NCBI RefSeq assembly: GCF_000721705.1
Contig: NZ_JOJL01000017.1
Location: 124,001-188,000, forward strand
Direction of reading: 5' to 3'
DNA length: 64,000 nucleotides
From: Actinoplanes subtropicus
GTDB taxonomy: Bacteria > Actinomycetota > Actinomycetes > Mycobacteriales > Micromonosporaceae
Under the pieces are notes generated by a model. It did not search any database. It saw only the letters and a program-made list of their open reading frames with translations, and was not told the origin of the DNA. The position numbers and the translations under genes were made by a program. Below are positions 36,290-47,488 of the stretch, piece by piece; the first letter of the stretch is position 1, and each line of letters begins with the position of its first letter.

Positions 36290-37480
36290 ATGAGCTCGAA
36301 GGACTGGCTCGAGAAGGACTTCTACGCCGTGCTGGGCGTGAACAAGTCCGCCTCAACCGACGAGATCAAGAAGGCGTACCGCAAGCTCGCCCGCGATCTG
36401 CACCCCGACCGGAACCCGGACAACCGGGAGGCCGAGGAGAAGTTCAAGGCCGCTTCCGAGGCGTACGACGTGCTCTCCGACGACAAGAAGCGCAAAGAGT
36501 ACGACGAGATGCGCTCGCTGTTCGGCTCGGGCGCGTTCCGCCGTGGGGCGCGCTCCGGCGGTCAGCAGTTCGACCCGTCCGACCTGTTCGGCGGGTTCTC
36601 CAACGCCGGCGCGGCGGGCGGCGCGGGCGACCGGCGCTTCGGCGGTGCGGGGTTCTCGGACATCTTCAGCTCGATCTTCTCGGGCGGGGGTCCGGGCGGC
36701 GGCGCGGCCCGGCGCGGCCCACGCCGCGGGCGGGACGTGGAGACCGAGGTGACCCTCGATTTCCCCCAGGCGGTCCGCGGCACGACGTTGCCGCTGACGC
36801 TGCGGTCGGCCGGCGAGTGCGACACCTGCCACGGCAGCGGGGCCAAGCCCGGCACCTCGCCGCGGACCTGCCCGCACTGCAACGGCAGCGGCCTGATCTC
36901 GCGGAACCAGGGCTCGTTCAGCTTCTCCGAGCCGTGCCGCGAGTGCCAGGGCGCCGGGACGATCGTCGACGAGAAGTGCTCGGAGTGCCGCGGCACCGGC
37001 GGGGTCACCAAGACCCGCACGATCAACGTCCGCTTCCCGGCGGGCGTGGCCGACGGGCAGCGGATCCGGCTGAGTGGCCGGGGCGAGCCCGGCGACCGCG
37101 GCGGCCCGGCCGGCGACCTGTACGTGCAGGTCGGCGTCCGGCCGGACGAGATCTTCGGGCGCAGCGGGGACGACCTCACGCTGACCCTGCCGATCAGCAT
37201 CGCCGAGGCGGTGCTCGGCGCCGACCTGCGGGTGCCCACGCTGGACGGCCCGGTGACCATGCGGGTCCCGCCCGGCACGCCGAGCGGGCGCAAGCTGCGG
37301 GCCCGGGGCAAGGGCGTGGCCCGCAAGAACGGACCACCCGGGGATCTGATCGTCACGGTCGACGTGCAGGTGCCCGACGGTGTCACGGGGGAAGCACGCG
37401 ACGCACTGGAGCGTTTCGCGAAACTGACCCCGCCGGCTGGGCGGGAACGGCTCGAGGCGCGCGTGCGCCGGAGCAGTTAG
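36290..37480 (+). CDS. dnaJ: Co-chaperone DnaJ (Hsp40)
   Basis: The 396-residue type-I J-protein stimulates DnaK's ATPase and delivers substrates. It has a J domain (residues 10-75) with the DLHPDRN loop, then a Gly/Phe-rich linker. Four zinc-binding CxxCxGxG-type repeats follow ([36 protein letters not shown]), then the C-terminal substrate domain. The ATG at 36290 was chosen because GGAGG lies eight bases upstream; the GTG at 36281 is too close to that site. Confidence 0.98.
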   Translation: MSSKDWLEKDFYAVLGVNKSASTDEIKKAYRKLARDLHPDRNPDNREAEEKFKAASEAYDVLSDDKKRKEYDEMRSLFGSGAFRRGARSGGQQFDPSDLFGGFSNAGAAGGAGDRRFGGAGFSDIFSSIFSGGGPGGGAARRGPRRGRDVETEVTLDFPQAVRGTTLPLTLRSAGECDTCHGSGAKPGTSPRTCPHCNGSGLISRNQGSFSFSEPCRECQGAGTIVDEKCSECRGTGGVTKTRTINVRFPAGVADGQRIRLSGRGEPGDRGGPAGDLYVQVGVRPDEIFGRSGDDLTLTLPISIAEAVLGADLRVPTLDGPVTMRVPPGTPSGRKLRARGKGVARKNGPPGDLIVTVDVQVPDGVTGEARDALERFAKLTPPAGRERLEARVRRSS

Positions 37481-37501
37481 GTCCTGATCGGGAGGTGGCG
37501 C

Positions 37502-37936
37502 ATGTATGAAGAGATCCACATCTCGGTGGAGCAGGCTTCCGATGCGAAGGTCCTGATCATCTCCGTCGCCGCACGGATGGCCGGGATGCACCCGCAGACC
37601 CTTCGTCAGTACGACCGGCTCGGGCTGGTGCAGCCGGGCCGGGCGGGCGGCGGCGGCCGGCGGTACAGCGAGCGGGATGTCGCGCTGCTGCGCGAGGTGC
37701 AGCGGCTGAGCCAGGACGACGGCGTCAACCTGGCCGGGATCAAGCGGATCATCGGCCTCGAGCAGATGGTCGGCGACCTCCAGCAGCAACTGCAGGAGTT
37801 GCGGGCCGAGCTCGAGGAGGCGTACGCCCGGATCGCCCAGTTGGAGAGCCCGTACGCGGGTCGTGACCTGGTCCGCCAGGAGCGCCCGTCGACGGCCCTC
37901 GTGGTGTGGCGCCCGCGCCGGGCCGCCGACAAGTAG
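37502..37936 (+). CDS. hspR: Heat-shock repressor HspR
   Basis: The 144-residue MerR-family regulator has the winged helix at about residues 18-85 (LIISVAARMAGMHPQTLRQY, LVQPGRAGGGGRRYSERD) and a coiled coil (MVGDLQQQLQELRAELEEAYARI). It represses dnaK-grpE-dnaJ-hspR and clpB by binding HAIR elements together with DnaK. The ATG follows GGGAGG at a spacing of six. It ends the operon, and a strong terminator lies 22 bases downstream. Confidence 0.97.
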   Translation: MYEEIHISVEQASDAKVLIISVAARMAGMHPQTLRQYDRLGLVQPGRAGGGGRRYSERDVALLREVQRLSQDDGVNLAGIKRIIGLEQMVGDLQQQLQELRAELEEAYARIAQLESPYAGRDLVRQERPSTALVVWRPRRAADK

Positions 37937-37958
37937 AAGCCGTGTCGCCGACAAATAG

Positions 37959-37988
37959 AAACGGCCCTCCGCGCGGAGGGCCGTTTTC
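37959..37988 (+). terminator. Terminator of the dnaK operon
   Basis: AAACGGCCCTCCGC is followed directly by its inverted repeat GCGGAGGGCCGTTT and a short T-run. It can end transcription of hspR and of the convergent unknown gene. The preceding bases contain a 19-base direct repeat of the hspR 3' end ([22 protein letters not shown]). Confidence 0.92.
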
Positions 37989-37997
37989 GTCGACTGA

Positions 37998-38468
37998 TCA
38001 GCGCCCGAACGTGCCGCCGCCCGTCGTGCGGCCGAACATGCCCAGCCGGCGGGGGTGGCGGACCAGGCCGCCCTCGATCCACTCCGCGTAGTCGAACGCC
38101 TCCGGCCGGCTCATCAGCACGCGGCAGTTGTGCGCCCAGATCGACATCGGCTCGTCGCCGACCTCCTCGGCGCGCTCGACATACTTCTTGAGGCGGCGCT
38201 TGCGCTGGCTGGACGCATTCTGCCGGACGCCGTCGGCGGCGTAGATGTACATGCAGTGCTGGGCGAAGCGGCGCGCCGGGCACTGCCTGTCCATCGCCAG
38301 CTCGAAAAGCGTGGGTGCCAGGACGTCACCGGAGATCAACAGATCCCAGTCGGGAGGCATGGCGTCGAGCGGCACGGACTCGGGGTGATAAGCCCATGCC
38401 TGCAGCTCCTCCGGCCGAGGATCGACCGGGTTCGCAAACCCGTAGAAAGCCGACTCGCGCACTGTCAC
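37998..38468 (-). CDS. Conserved hypothetical protein (156 aa)
   Basis: The 156-residue soluble protein begins TVRESAFYGFANPVDP and contains PPDWDLLISGD, a Cys-rich stretch with basic helix (CPARRFAQHCMYIYAADG, RKRRLKKYVERAEEVGDE) and a Gly-rich end. The combination of Trp-rich segments and a basic central helix suggests nucleic-acid or protein binding, but no family is recognised. The GTG at 38468 is preferred; GTG at 38501 would add 11 residues without a ribosome site. It is convergent with hspR and may share its terminator. Confidence 0.72.
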   Translation of the reverse strand: MTVRESAFYGFANPVDPRPEELQAWAYHPESVPLDAMPPDWDLLISGDVLAPTLFELAMDRQCPARRFAQHCMYIYAADGVRQNASSQRKRRLKKYVERAEEVGDEPMSIWAHNCRVLMSRPEAFDYAEWIEGGLVRHPRRLGMFGRTTGGGTFGR

Positions 38469-38663
38469 GTCGCCGCCCCGCCGATAAAGTCCGAATAACA
38501 CACACTTTCCGGAGCCGAACGCTAGCGCGCCGCAAGGTACTTCGGAAGTGTTACAGGGTCACAATCGGATACTGGTTAGTAGCTTTGAGCAGTGCCGCCG
38601 GCAGCGTCATTCACCTGCGATAAGACGCGGGCGCGGAGTTGTCGGCGGGCGACAACCGGATGC

Positions 38664-39878
38664 CTACGCGGCGGACATCGCCGGGGTTCGCTCGACCACC
38701 CGGGGTTGCGGGCGGACCCGGCCGCTGGCGACCAGCAATAGCAGGCCGGCACCGCAGAGCACCAGGTTGAAGACGTACGCGAGGCGGAAGTCGAAGTGCT
38801 GTGCCAGGCCGAAGAGCGGCGCGGCCAGGATCTGCCCGAGCGGGAACGTGTTGGTGACCATGGTGGTGGCACGGCCCGGGTGGGCGGGCATCAGGTCCTG
38901 GACGTACGAGATGCCCAGCGCGCCGACCGTCGAGATGACCATCGCCTGCGGCACCTGGGCGGCGGCCAGCATCCAGACGTGCGTCGCCGACACCGCGATC
39001 GCGTGGTACGCCACCGCGCAGAAGACGCCCACGAAGATCAGCCGACGGACCGGGACGCGGGTGGCGAGCGCGCCCAGGGTCAGCATCATCGGGATCTCGA
39101 GCGCCGCGCAGATGCCCAGGATCAGGCCGGCCTCGCGGATCGAGCCGCCCAGGTCGTGCTGCACGAACAGCGACATGGCCTGGACGTTGAGCGTGTTCGC
39201 GGTGCTGACCGCCACGAAGCTCGCGATGATCAGGAAGAGCGCGGCTGGGCGGGTCGCCGCGCCGGACTCGGACGGGGCCTCGGCCACCCCGGTCACCGGG
39301 GTCGCGACCTTGGGCAGCCAGCCGACGATCAGCAGGGCGCCCACCAGGTACAGGGCGCCGGCCAGGCCGTAGGTCCAGCCGAAGCCGTGGGCGGCGAGGA
39401 TCAGGGCGCCCAGCGGCGGGCCGCCGACCCAAGCCGCCGAGAACAGGGTGCGCAGCGCGCTGATCCCGAAGGCGGCTCGGGACGCGTCCCTCTGCTGCAG
39501 GACCTGCCGGGCGTACGCGAAGCTCTGCGGAAAGAGTGACCCGGCGACCGCGGTGAGCGTCACGGTGACCGCAAGCACCGCCCAGTAGTTCCGCAGGACG
39601 GCCGTGAGTAGCGCGCCGACCGTCCCGGCGAGCGCCGCGGTGATCAGCAGCTGCCGCCGGATCGGGCGACGGTCCGACGCCCGGCCGATCAGCCAGGACA
39701 CCGCGACACCGGCGATCGGCGTGACGATCAGGAAGGCCGTGGTGCGCAGCGGGCCGGCGTGCACCGCGTCGGTGAGGAAGAGCGCGAGATACGGCCCGAC
39801 GAAGGACGTGCCGAGGCCGACCACAATGAAGATGAGCGAGAGCGGGAGAAGCCGGCGGGTCAGGGGTACTACGGCCAT
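38664..39878 (-). CDS. MFS transporter, sugar efflux (SetA)-like
   Basis: The 404-residue protein has 12 predicted membrane helices in two halves. The loop-2/3 signature appears as GRASDRRPIRR, and the second half has GALATRVPVRR. The starting helix LIFIVVGLGTSFVGPYLALFL matches SetA-type sugar-efflux and related drug-export MFS proteins. The substrate cannot be assigned. It is transcribed away from clpB with 137 bases between the starts; the HAIR site there is close to clpB, so this gene is probably not in the heat-shock regulon. Confidence 0.9.
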   Translation of the reverse strand: MAVVPLTRRLLPLSLIFIVVGLGTSFVGPYLALFLTDAVHAGPLRTTAFLIVTPIAGVAVSWLIGRASDRRPIRRQLLITAALAGTVGALLTAVLRNYWAVLAVTVTLTAVAGSLFPQSFAYARQVLQQRDASRAAFGISALRTLFSAAWVGGPPLGALILAAHGFGWTYGLAGALYLVGALLIVGWLPKVATPVTGVAEAPSESGAATRPAALFLIIASFVAVSTANTLNVQAMSLFVQHDLGGSIREAGLILGICAALEIPMMLTLGALATRVPVRRLIFVGVFCAVAYHAIAVSATHVWMLAAAQVPQAMVISTVGALGISYVQDLMPAHPGRATTMVTNTFPLGQILAAPLFGLAQHFDFRLAYVFNLVLCGAGLLLLVASGRVRPQPRVVERTPAMSAA

Positions 39879-39984
39879 GATTCGTTACGTTACGGCGGTC
39901 CGGGGTGCCGACCGGAAGCGTTGGTGTCGTCCGTCACGGTGGTTCTGCCTGTGACGTTGTCGAGGTGGACCTAGGCTCTTAGAG

Positions 39985-40003
39985 TTGAGTGGAAGCCGCT
40001 CAA
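39985..40003. promoter_or_regulatory. HAIR element before clpB
   Basis: TTGAGT-N7-GCTCAA matches the HAIR core with one changed base, and the right arm continues as CAAG, as in the full consensus. It ends 12 bases before the clpB start, overlapping the likely transcription start, and would place clpB under HspR. Confidence 0.88.
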
Positions 40004-40015
40004 GTTGGGGAGCAG

Positions 40016-42604
<2,589 letters not shown>

Positions 42605-42611
42605 CGCGAAA

Positions 42612-42635
42612 CGGCCCCGGGTCTCCCCGGGGCCG
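42612..42635 (+). terminator. clpB terminator
   Basis: CGGCCCCGG and CCGGGGCCG form a 9-bp stem around GTCTCC, followed by CTTTCTT. It also serves the convergent small gene. Confidence 0.88.
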
Positions 42636-42657
42636 CTTTCTTGCTGCTGCGTCTTTC

Positions 42658-42834
42658 TTACTGCTTCGTCTCTCGCTGGCGGTAGGCCTCCGTCATGAGG
42701 ACGTCGGTGACGTCGTGCTCACCCTCCTCCGACCAGATCCGGATGCCGTCGCGGTGCAGTTGGTATCGGACGTCTTTGAACCTGGTACGGGTGTCGTCAT
42801 GGTGAACGACGGTCAGGGTGTCGGCGTGCGGCAT
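42658..42834 (-). CDS. Small conserved protein (58 aa), unknown
   Basis: This frame encodes about 58 residues beginning MPHADTLTVVHHDD, then VRYQLHRDGIRIWSEEGEHDV, with a basic end. The alternating strands look like a small beta barrel. An AAGGA ribosome site lies upstream. The nearby GTG at 42843 is three bases from it and the ATG at 42834 is twelve bases away, so the start is uncertain. No family is known to me. Codon use and the clean intergenic boundaries favour a real gene. Confidence 0.65.
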   Translation of the reverse strand: MPHADTLTVVHHDDTRTRFKDVRYQLHRDGIRIWSEEGEHDVTDVLMTEAYRQRETKQ

Positions 42835-43181
42835 GGGACTCACCGGTCCTTAACAGGTCTGGGGCGGCCGCGGTGTGGTCACGCGGCCTGCGTAATGGGT
42901 TGGGTGCCCGGATGCGGTCTGCCTCGGCCCCGGCTCTCCGTTGGCGGGGCGGGCGACTCCTGCGGGCAGGGGGCGACGCCGGAGGACTCTGCTGCTCGGC
43001 GCACGCCACGATGGGAAGTGTAGGGCTCTCGATCGCCTCGCGTAGCCCCTCAACCAGGCGACCTATTTCCGGATATTTCGGCCATCGTCGCCCGATGTTG
43101 CCATAACGTGCCGCCGCGCGCAGCGCGGTCGCGAATGTGGCGGAAGCTCGATACCGTGAGTGGATCAAGATAGGGGGAACA
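42835..43181. other. Spacer without a clear gene
   Basis: This 347-base spacer contains no credible frame. Bases 42914-42951 (TCTGCCTCGGCCCCGG then CTCTCCGTTGGCGGGGC) vaguely recall the dispersed 40-nt repeat but are too diverged to call. The promoter of the following gene probably lies near 43130-43175. Confidence 0.4.
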
Positions 43182-44402
43182 GTGACCGTTCCGAGCTATG
43201 CGGCGCCCGGATACCCGGCGCCCGCCCCCAAGACGCGACCCGCGGTCGTGACGGTCGCGTCCTACCTGCTGTATCTGGTGGCGGCCTTCGAGGTGATCAA
43301 CGCGATCCTCGTCTTCGCCACGCTGAGCAAGGTCAAGGACGCCATCAACGACCTGTACGCCAACACGGGGCTCAGCAACGAGGGCGGCACGGTCGTCGCG
43401 GTCGCCTACTCGGTCGGCGCCGTGATCAACGTGCTCTTCGCTGCCGGGTTCGTGATTCTCGGCCTGCTCGACGGCCGAGGCAAGAACGGGGCCCGCATCA
43501 CCACCTGGGTGATCGGCGGCATCTCGCTCTGCTGCGTCGGGGCGGGACTGGGCAGCGGCGCGCTGACCGGGTCGCTGGAGAACGGCTCGGGCAACCGGGC
43601 CGGGCCGACTCAGGCGGAGATCCAGTCGCGGCTGGCCGACGCGCTGCCGTCCTGGTACACCGCGGTGACCACGACGATCACGGTGCTCACGCTGATCGCC
43701 ATCCTGGGCACGATCATCCTGCTGGCGCTGCCGGCCTCCAACGACTTCTTCCGGAAGCCGGCGGCGGGCTGGGAGGGAGCGGTGTCCTATCCGGGGTATC
43801 CGGCTCCGGGCCAGCCCGGGTATCCGGCTCAGCCCGGGTATCCAGCGCAACCAGGGTATCCAGCGCAACCAGGGTATCCGGCTCAGTCCGGGTATCCGGC
43901 CCAGCAGCCTGGATATCCGGCTCAGCAGCCGGGTCAGCAGCCGGGGTATCCGGCGTATGGGCAACCCAACCCGTATGGGCCGCAGGGACAGCCGGGGCAG
44001 CCGGCTCCCGGGTTGCCGCCCTATCCGGGTCAGCCGACTTCCGGCCAACCGGCGCCGGGCCAGCCTCCTTATCCCGGGTCGCCGGCCGAGCCGCCGACCA
44101 CGCAGCTGGCCCCGGGCCAGTTGCCGTCGTATCCCGGGGCGGCCGATCCTACGACCAGTCTCGCGCCGGGGCAGGACCCGTCCGCTGAGCCGACGACCTA
44201 CTTCCCGCCGGCGCAGCCGCCCTCCGAGCCCGCTCCGAGCCAGCCCCCGTCCGGGGACGAGACCACGTACCTCGCTCCGGAGCAGCCGTCCGCCGGCGAC
44301 CCGACGACTCAGCTGTCGCCCGGGTCGGCGGATCCGACCACCAAGCTGACTCCCGGTCAAACTCCTCCCGACGAGGAGCGACCGCCGGCCAACCCGGCCT
44401 GA
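43182..44402 (+). CDS. Tetraspan membrane protein with proline-rich repeat tail (first paralogue)
   Basis: The 406-residue protein has four predicted membrane helices (about residues 22-45, 72-98, 105-130, 160-190). A roughly 200-residue cytoplasmic or external tail follows, of GYPAQP repeats and then [12 protein letters not shown] repeats (about six, each with Thr-Thr). The tail recalls Pro-rich actinobacterial membrane proteins of unknown role; Thr repeats could be targets of Ser/Thr kinases, which is speculation. GTG 43182 follows AGGGGGAA. It is followed by a related gene with the same plan. Confidence 0.82.
   Translation: MTVPSYAAPGYPAPAPKTRPAVVTVASYLLYLVAAFEVINAILVFATLSKVKDAINDLYANTGLSNEGGTVVAVAYSVGAVINVLFAAGFVILGLLDGRGKNGARITTWVIGGISLCCVGAGLGSGALTGSLENGSGNRAGPTQAEIQSRLADALPSWYTAVTTTITVLTLIAILGTIILLALPASNDFFRKPAAGWEGAVSYPGYPAPGQPGYPAQPGYPAQPGYPAQPGYPAQSGYPAQQPGYPAQQPGQQPGYPAYGQPNPYGPQGQPGQPAPGLPPYPGQPTSGQPAPGQPPYPGSPAEPPTTQLAPGQLPSYPGAADPTTSLAPGQDPSAEPTTYFPPAQPPSEPAPSQPPSGDETTYLAPEQPSAGDPTTQLSPGSADPTTKLTPGQTPPDEERPPANPA
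43818..43900. repeat. 18-bp coding tandem repeat (GYPAQP)
   Basis: Units starting GGGTATCC recur every 18 bases from 43818. Two neighbouring units (GGGTATCCAGCGCAACCA) are identical. They encode the GYPAQP tail of the first tetraspan paralogue and are prone to slippage. Confidence 0.85.
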
Positions 44403-44416
44403 CCTGCTCGGCCTCG

Positions 44417-44445
44417 CGCCCCGCCCGCTTGATGAGGGCGGGGCG
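44417..44445 (+). terminator. Terminator between the tetraspan paralogues
   Basis: CGCCCCGCCC and GGGCGGGGCG form a perfect 10-bp stem around GCTTGATGA, 15 bases after the first paralogue's stop. The two genes are therefore probably separate transcripts. Confidence 0.8.
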
Positions 44446-44531
44446 TCGCCGTGTCGGAGGGCGGGTTCCCCCGCGATCAGGCGGCGGCGCGGGTAGGTTC
44501 GGGCGCAACGGACCACCTTGGGGAGTCGTCG

Positions 44532-46175
44532 ATGTCGTACCCAACCATGCCGCCGCCAGCCATGTCGCCGGCCGTCGCACCGGCCTCACCCGCCGGCCGG
44601 CCGCCGGTCGTGTCGGTCGCTGCCGTCCTGCTCTGGGTGATGGCGGCGGCCGGGCTGATCTATGCGATCACGACGATCGCCGTGGTGCCGGGCACGGTCA
44701 GCCGCTTCCGGGCCGCCATCGATGCGACGTCGGGCTCGTTCGAGCAGCTCTCCGGCCCCAACCCGGACACCTACGTCGCCGTCGTCTGGCTCGGCGCGGC
44801 GGTCGCGCTGGCGATCGGGGTGATCCTGTTCGCTCTCTACGTGGTGCTCGGCCTCGCCCTGCGCCGGGGCAGCAACACCGCCCGCGTCACGACCCTCGTC
44901 TTCTGCGGCCTCGGCGCGCTGACCGGGGCGGCTGCCCTGATCACGGTGGCCGCGGAGCGGGGCGGCGAGACGTCACCCTGGTCGGTCGGCCAACAGCTTT
45001 CCCGGGCCTACCCGAGTGGCTGGCTCGGCGTGAACGTCACCCTCGCCGTGGCACAAATCCTTGCGTACGGGCTGGTAGCGATCCTGATTTTGGCCGCCCC
45101 CAAGGTCTTCTTCCGTCGGGCCGCGCCCCCGGAGGCGCCGTTCAGCGCCCTCCCGCAGTACGGCAGCACCAACCCCGCGGCCCCGGGCTACGGCCCGGCC
45201 CCCGGCTACCCGGCCATCTCCGGCTACCCCCAGCCCGCGCCGGCCGCCGGCTACGGTCCCACGCCCGTCTTCGGCCAGCCCGGAGCCCCCGACCCGAACG
45301 TCTTCGGCCCCGCCTCAGCCCCGCCCGCTTTGGGCGGATATGCCCCCGCGTCGGCCCCGCCGGCCGCCTCGGCCCCGCCCGCGCCGGGTTTCGCGGGGCC
45401 GGCCTCCGCGCCAGCCGCCCCGGGCCCAGGCCCCTACCCGCCCGCACCGGGTGCCGTGCCTTACCCGCCGGTGCCAGGCGCTACGCCCTACCCGCCCGGG
45501 CCGGGTGCCGTCTTCTATCCGCCGCCTCCTGGCACCGGTCCATACCCGCCGGCGCCGCCCTACGGTCAGCCGCCTGCTGCTGCCGGGCAGGGTGTGATGC
45601 CGCCGGCCTACGGCTACTATGGCCCGCCCACGGCACCGCCGCCGGCCGGTTATGGCCCGCCTGCCTACGGCCCCGGTTACCCGGTGGCGCCGCCCGGCCA
45701 CGAGGCGCACTCGGATTGGGCCCGGCCGGCGGCACCCACCCCCCAGATCCAGGGCGCCCCGGCGGCTGAGAGCGCCCCGGCGGCTGAGAGCGCCCCGGCG
45801 GCTGAGAGCGCCCCGGCGGCTCAGAGCATCGCCCGAGCGGCCGAGAGTGGCGTGACGGCGACTGAGAGCGATCCTGCGGCTCAGGGCGGCCCACCGATGG
45901 CGGAGAGCGAGTTAGCGGCTGAGAGCGGCCCACAAGGGCCTGGGATCGCCCCGCCGGCGGCGACGAGCGAAGCCGCGGCCCAACCCGCAGCCGATGCCGA
46001 GACGCCGAAGCCGGGCGGCAACTCGCCCTTCGCGCGCCCCGCCGGATTGGCCGACGACCGGTCGTTCGCTCCGCCGGGTGACACTGGGCCGGGCGAACCC
46101 CCGAACCAGACCCCCGATCCGGCCCGCCCCACCCCCGCCGGGGACGAAGATTTCTGGGCTCGGCCGACGGAGTAA
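44532..46175 (+). CDS. Tetraspan membrane protein with proline-rich repeat tail (second paralogue)
   Basis: The 547-residue protein shares the layout of the preceding gene: a short Pro-rich N-terminus, four membrane helices (about residues 26-50, 79-105, 115-140, 168-190) and a very long disordered tail. The tail is rich in YPP/PAP motifs and has an acidic Ala-rich array (PAAESA repeats near residues 408-435). The ATG at 44532 follows GGGGAG. The helical parts align in position with the first paralogue although sequence identity is modest, so a tandem duplication followed by tail divergence is likely. Function unknown. Confidence 0.82.
   Translation: MSYPTMPPPAMSPAVAPASPAGRPPVVSVAAVLLWVMAAAGLIYAITTIAVVPGTVSRFRAAIDATSGSFEQLSGPNPDTYVAVVWLGAAVALAIGVILFALYVVLGLALRRGSNTARVTTLVFCGLGALTGAAALITVAAERGGETSPWSVGQQLSRAYPSGWLGVNVTLAVAQILAYGLVAILILAAPKVFFRRAAPPEAPFSALPQYGSTNPAAPGYGPAPGYPAISGYPQPAPAAGYGPTPVFGQPGAPDPNVFGPASAPPALGGYAPASAPPAASAPPAPGFAGPASAPAAPGPGPYPPAPGAVPYPPVPGATPYPPGPGAVFYPPPPGTGPYPPAPPYGQPPAAAGQGVMPPAYGYYGPPTAPPPAGYGPPAYGPGYPVAPPGHEAHSDWARPAAPTPQIQGAPAAESAPAAESAPAAESAPAAQSIARAAESGVTATESDPAAQGGPPMAESELAAESGPQGPGIAPPAATSEAAAQPAADAETPKPGGNSPFARPAGLADDRSFAPPGDTGPGEPPNQTPDPARPTPAGDEDFWARPTE
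45761..45832. repeat. 18-bp coding tandem repeat (PAAESA)
   Basis: Four units of GGCGGCTGAGAGCGCCCC start at 45761, 45779, 45797 and 45815; the last is altered. The first three are identical, so the array is young. It encodes PAAESA in the tail of the second tetraspan paralogue. Confidence 0.88.
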
Positions 46176-46555
46176 CTGCTCACGGGGTGTCTCGCATCGA
46201 CCGCCATGGGTCACCCGAACGGGTAGCTTTGGCTGCGACCGACGTCACCCCATCGGCTGTCCGGGTAGTTCTTACCCATCCGGTCGGAGGGTGTTTTTCG
46301 CTGGATGGGTAAACGCCGATCGGGCGATTCACAGCACCCTCTCAGCGCCACGACCGGGTGATCTGTCGCCTCGCCGACCTGTGACGCGGGACATAGGAGC
46401 TTTGAGCTGCATCGATGGTTCCGGGAACGGGCGAAAGGGACCAGGGTAACAGTTAGGTTTATTTTCAGATTCACCCAGAGCTGTGTGTCAATAGTCGCGT
46501 TCCGCCCCGGCGGGGCGAAAGGTGCCTGTTTCGTTCCAGCCAGTACGCTCGATGG
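46176..46555. other. AT-richer spacer with an inverted repeat
   Basis: This 380-base spacer is visibly less GC-rich than its surroundings. It holds the perfect 10-bp inverted repeat TTACCCATCC (46272-46281) and GGATGGGTAA (46303-46312). No frame in it has coding character. Confidence 0.5.
46272..46312. promoter_or_regulatory. 10-bp inverted repeat, possible operator or hairpin
   Basis: TTACCCATCC and GGATGGGTAA are separated by 21 bases. The spacing of about three helical turns centre to centre suits a dimeric regulator. The sequence lies about 100 bases after the tetraspan gene and 245 bases before the next frame. Confidence 0.4.
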
Positions 46556-46927
46556 ATGGAAGCACGCCACGACCTGCGTAAATTCATCACTGAATTGTCC
46601 GTCGCGGAGCGTGGCGCCGTGCTTTCATCGGGTCGTGAAGTTCTCGTGCCGAGCCGCCTCGGCCGAGAGATCGCGCAGCGTGGCGGGATGACAACGGCGA
46701 GGTTGGTGCGGACCTCGCCAAAAACGGATCAGCGACCCGAAACCGATCGACGAATTGACAATGTGGGGCACCTCACCCTGGGGGCGGGGATCGAGAGCTC
46801 GACACGCACGGGCAGCGACCAGACGGCGGCTGAGGCGTTGCAGGAGGCAGAGACCGACTTCGGGACATGCCTAAAGGTCGTTCGAGAGTTCGGGTTGTCG
46901 GCCCTCCTCGATCGACCGACAAGGTGA
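46556..46927 (+). CDS. Possible hypothetical protein (123 aa)
   Basis: This frame encodes 123 residues beginning MEARHDLRKFITELSVAERGAVL, a helical start, and ending in a Leu/Arg helix. Its third-position GC is clearly lower than neighbouring genes and there is no convincing ribosome site, so it may be a young, transferred or false gene. It is placed between the AT-richer spacer and the ArsR gene. Confidence 0.4.
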   Translation: MEARHDLRKFITELSVAERGAVLSSGREVLVPSRLGREIAQRGGMTTARLVRTSPKTDQRPETDRRIDNVGHLTLGAGIESSTRTGSDQTAAEALQEAETDFGTCLKVVREFGLSALLDRPTR

Positions 46928-46967
46928 TCGAGATCGGCCTTCTGGCCTGAAAGTCAGCCGGTTCGTT

Positions 46968-46983
46968 CCTGCGTACATGCAGG
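46968..46983. promoter_or_regulatory. Small palindrome before the ArsR gene
   Basis: CCTGC and GCAGG flank GTACAT, 34 bases before the GTG start of the ArsR-family regulator. An autoregulatory site is plausible. Confidence 0.3.
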
Positions 46984-47016
46984 AGAATCGATGCAGTTGG
47001 TGGAAGGATGGAGATC

Positions 47017-47385
47017 GTGGGAACTGCGTTGGCGGAAATGACAATGCCTCAGATCTCGCCGCTTGCCGGCGAGCCAATTGAACGTGCCGACGCCGAGCGG
47101 CTGGCGGGAGTGCTCAAGGCACTCGCCGACCCGGCGCGGCTGCGGCTGCTGAGCCTCATCCAGTCCGCAACGGACGGCGAGGCGTGCGTCTGCGACCTGA
47201 CGGCCCCCCTGGGCCTCTCGCAGCCGACCGTGAGCCACCACCTGCGGATTCTGACCGAGGCCGGCCTCCTGGAGCGGGAGAAGCGCGGCGTGTGGGCGTA
47301 CTACCGCCTCGTGCCGACGGCGATCGCGACAATCGCCGATCTGCTGACCCCGCCGCGTAAGCGGGCTACCAAGAAGGCCCGCTGA
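47017..47385 (+). CDS. ArsR/SmtB-family metal-responsive repressor
   Basis: The 122-residue winged-helix protein has the CVCDLT motif (C57 and C59) at the start of the metal-sensing helix, then LGLSQPTVSHHLRILTEAGLLE as recognition helix and REKRGVWAYYRLVP as the wing. CxC in this helix is the As/Cd/Pb-type sensing site. The GTG at 47017 is preferred over the ATG at 47008 because AAGGA lies exactly eight bases upstream. No metal pump or arsenate gene is adjacent, so its target is elsewhere. Confidence 0.93.
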   Translation: MGTALAEMTMPQISPLAGEPIERADAERLAGVLKALADPARLRLLSLIQSATDGEACVCDLTAPLGLSQPTVSHHLRILTEAGLLEREKRGVWAYYRLVPTAIATIADLLTPPRKRATKKAR

Positions 47386-47405
47386 CAGCTCAGAGCAGCG
47401 GATAC

Positions 47406-47441
47406 GCCTGGCGTCACCGTCATGGGGGCGTGACGCCAGGC
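47406..47441 (+). terminator. Terminator after the ArsR gene
   Basis: GCCTGGCGTCAC and GTGACGCCAGGC form a perfect 12-bp stem around a 12-base loop, 20 bases after the stop. No T-tract is present. Confidence 0.75.
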
Positions 47442-47488
47442 TGAAGTCCTCGCCCCTCCAGTCCACCCCCGGACCCGAGGAGTCACGG

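Noticed and set aside
42914..42951. A fourth copy of the 40-nt dispersed repeat
   Set aside because: Only scattered bases match and gaps are needed. It is too diverged to distinguish from chance.
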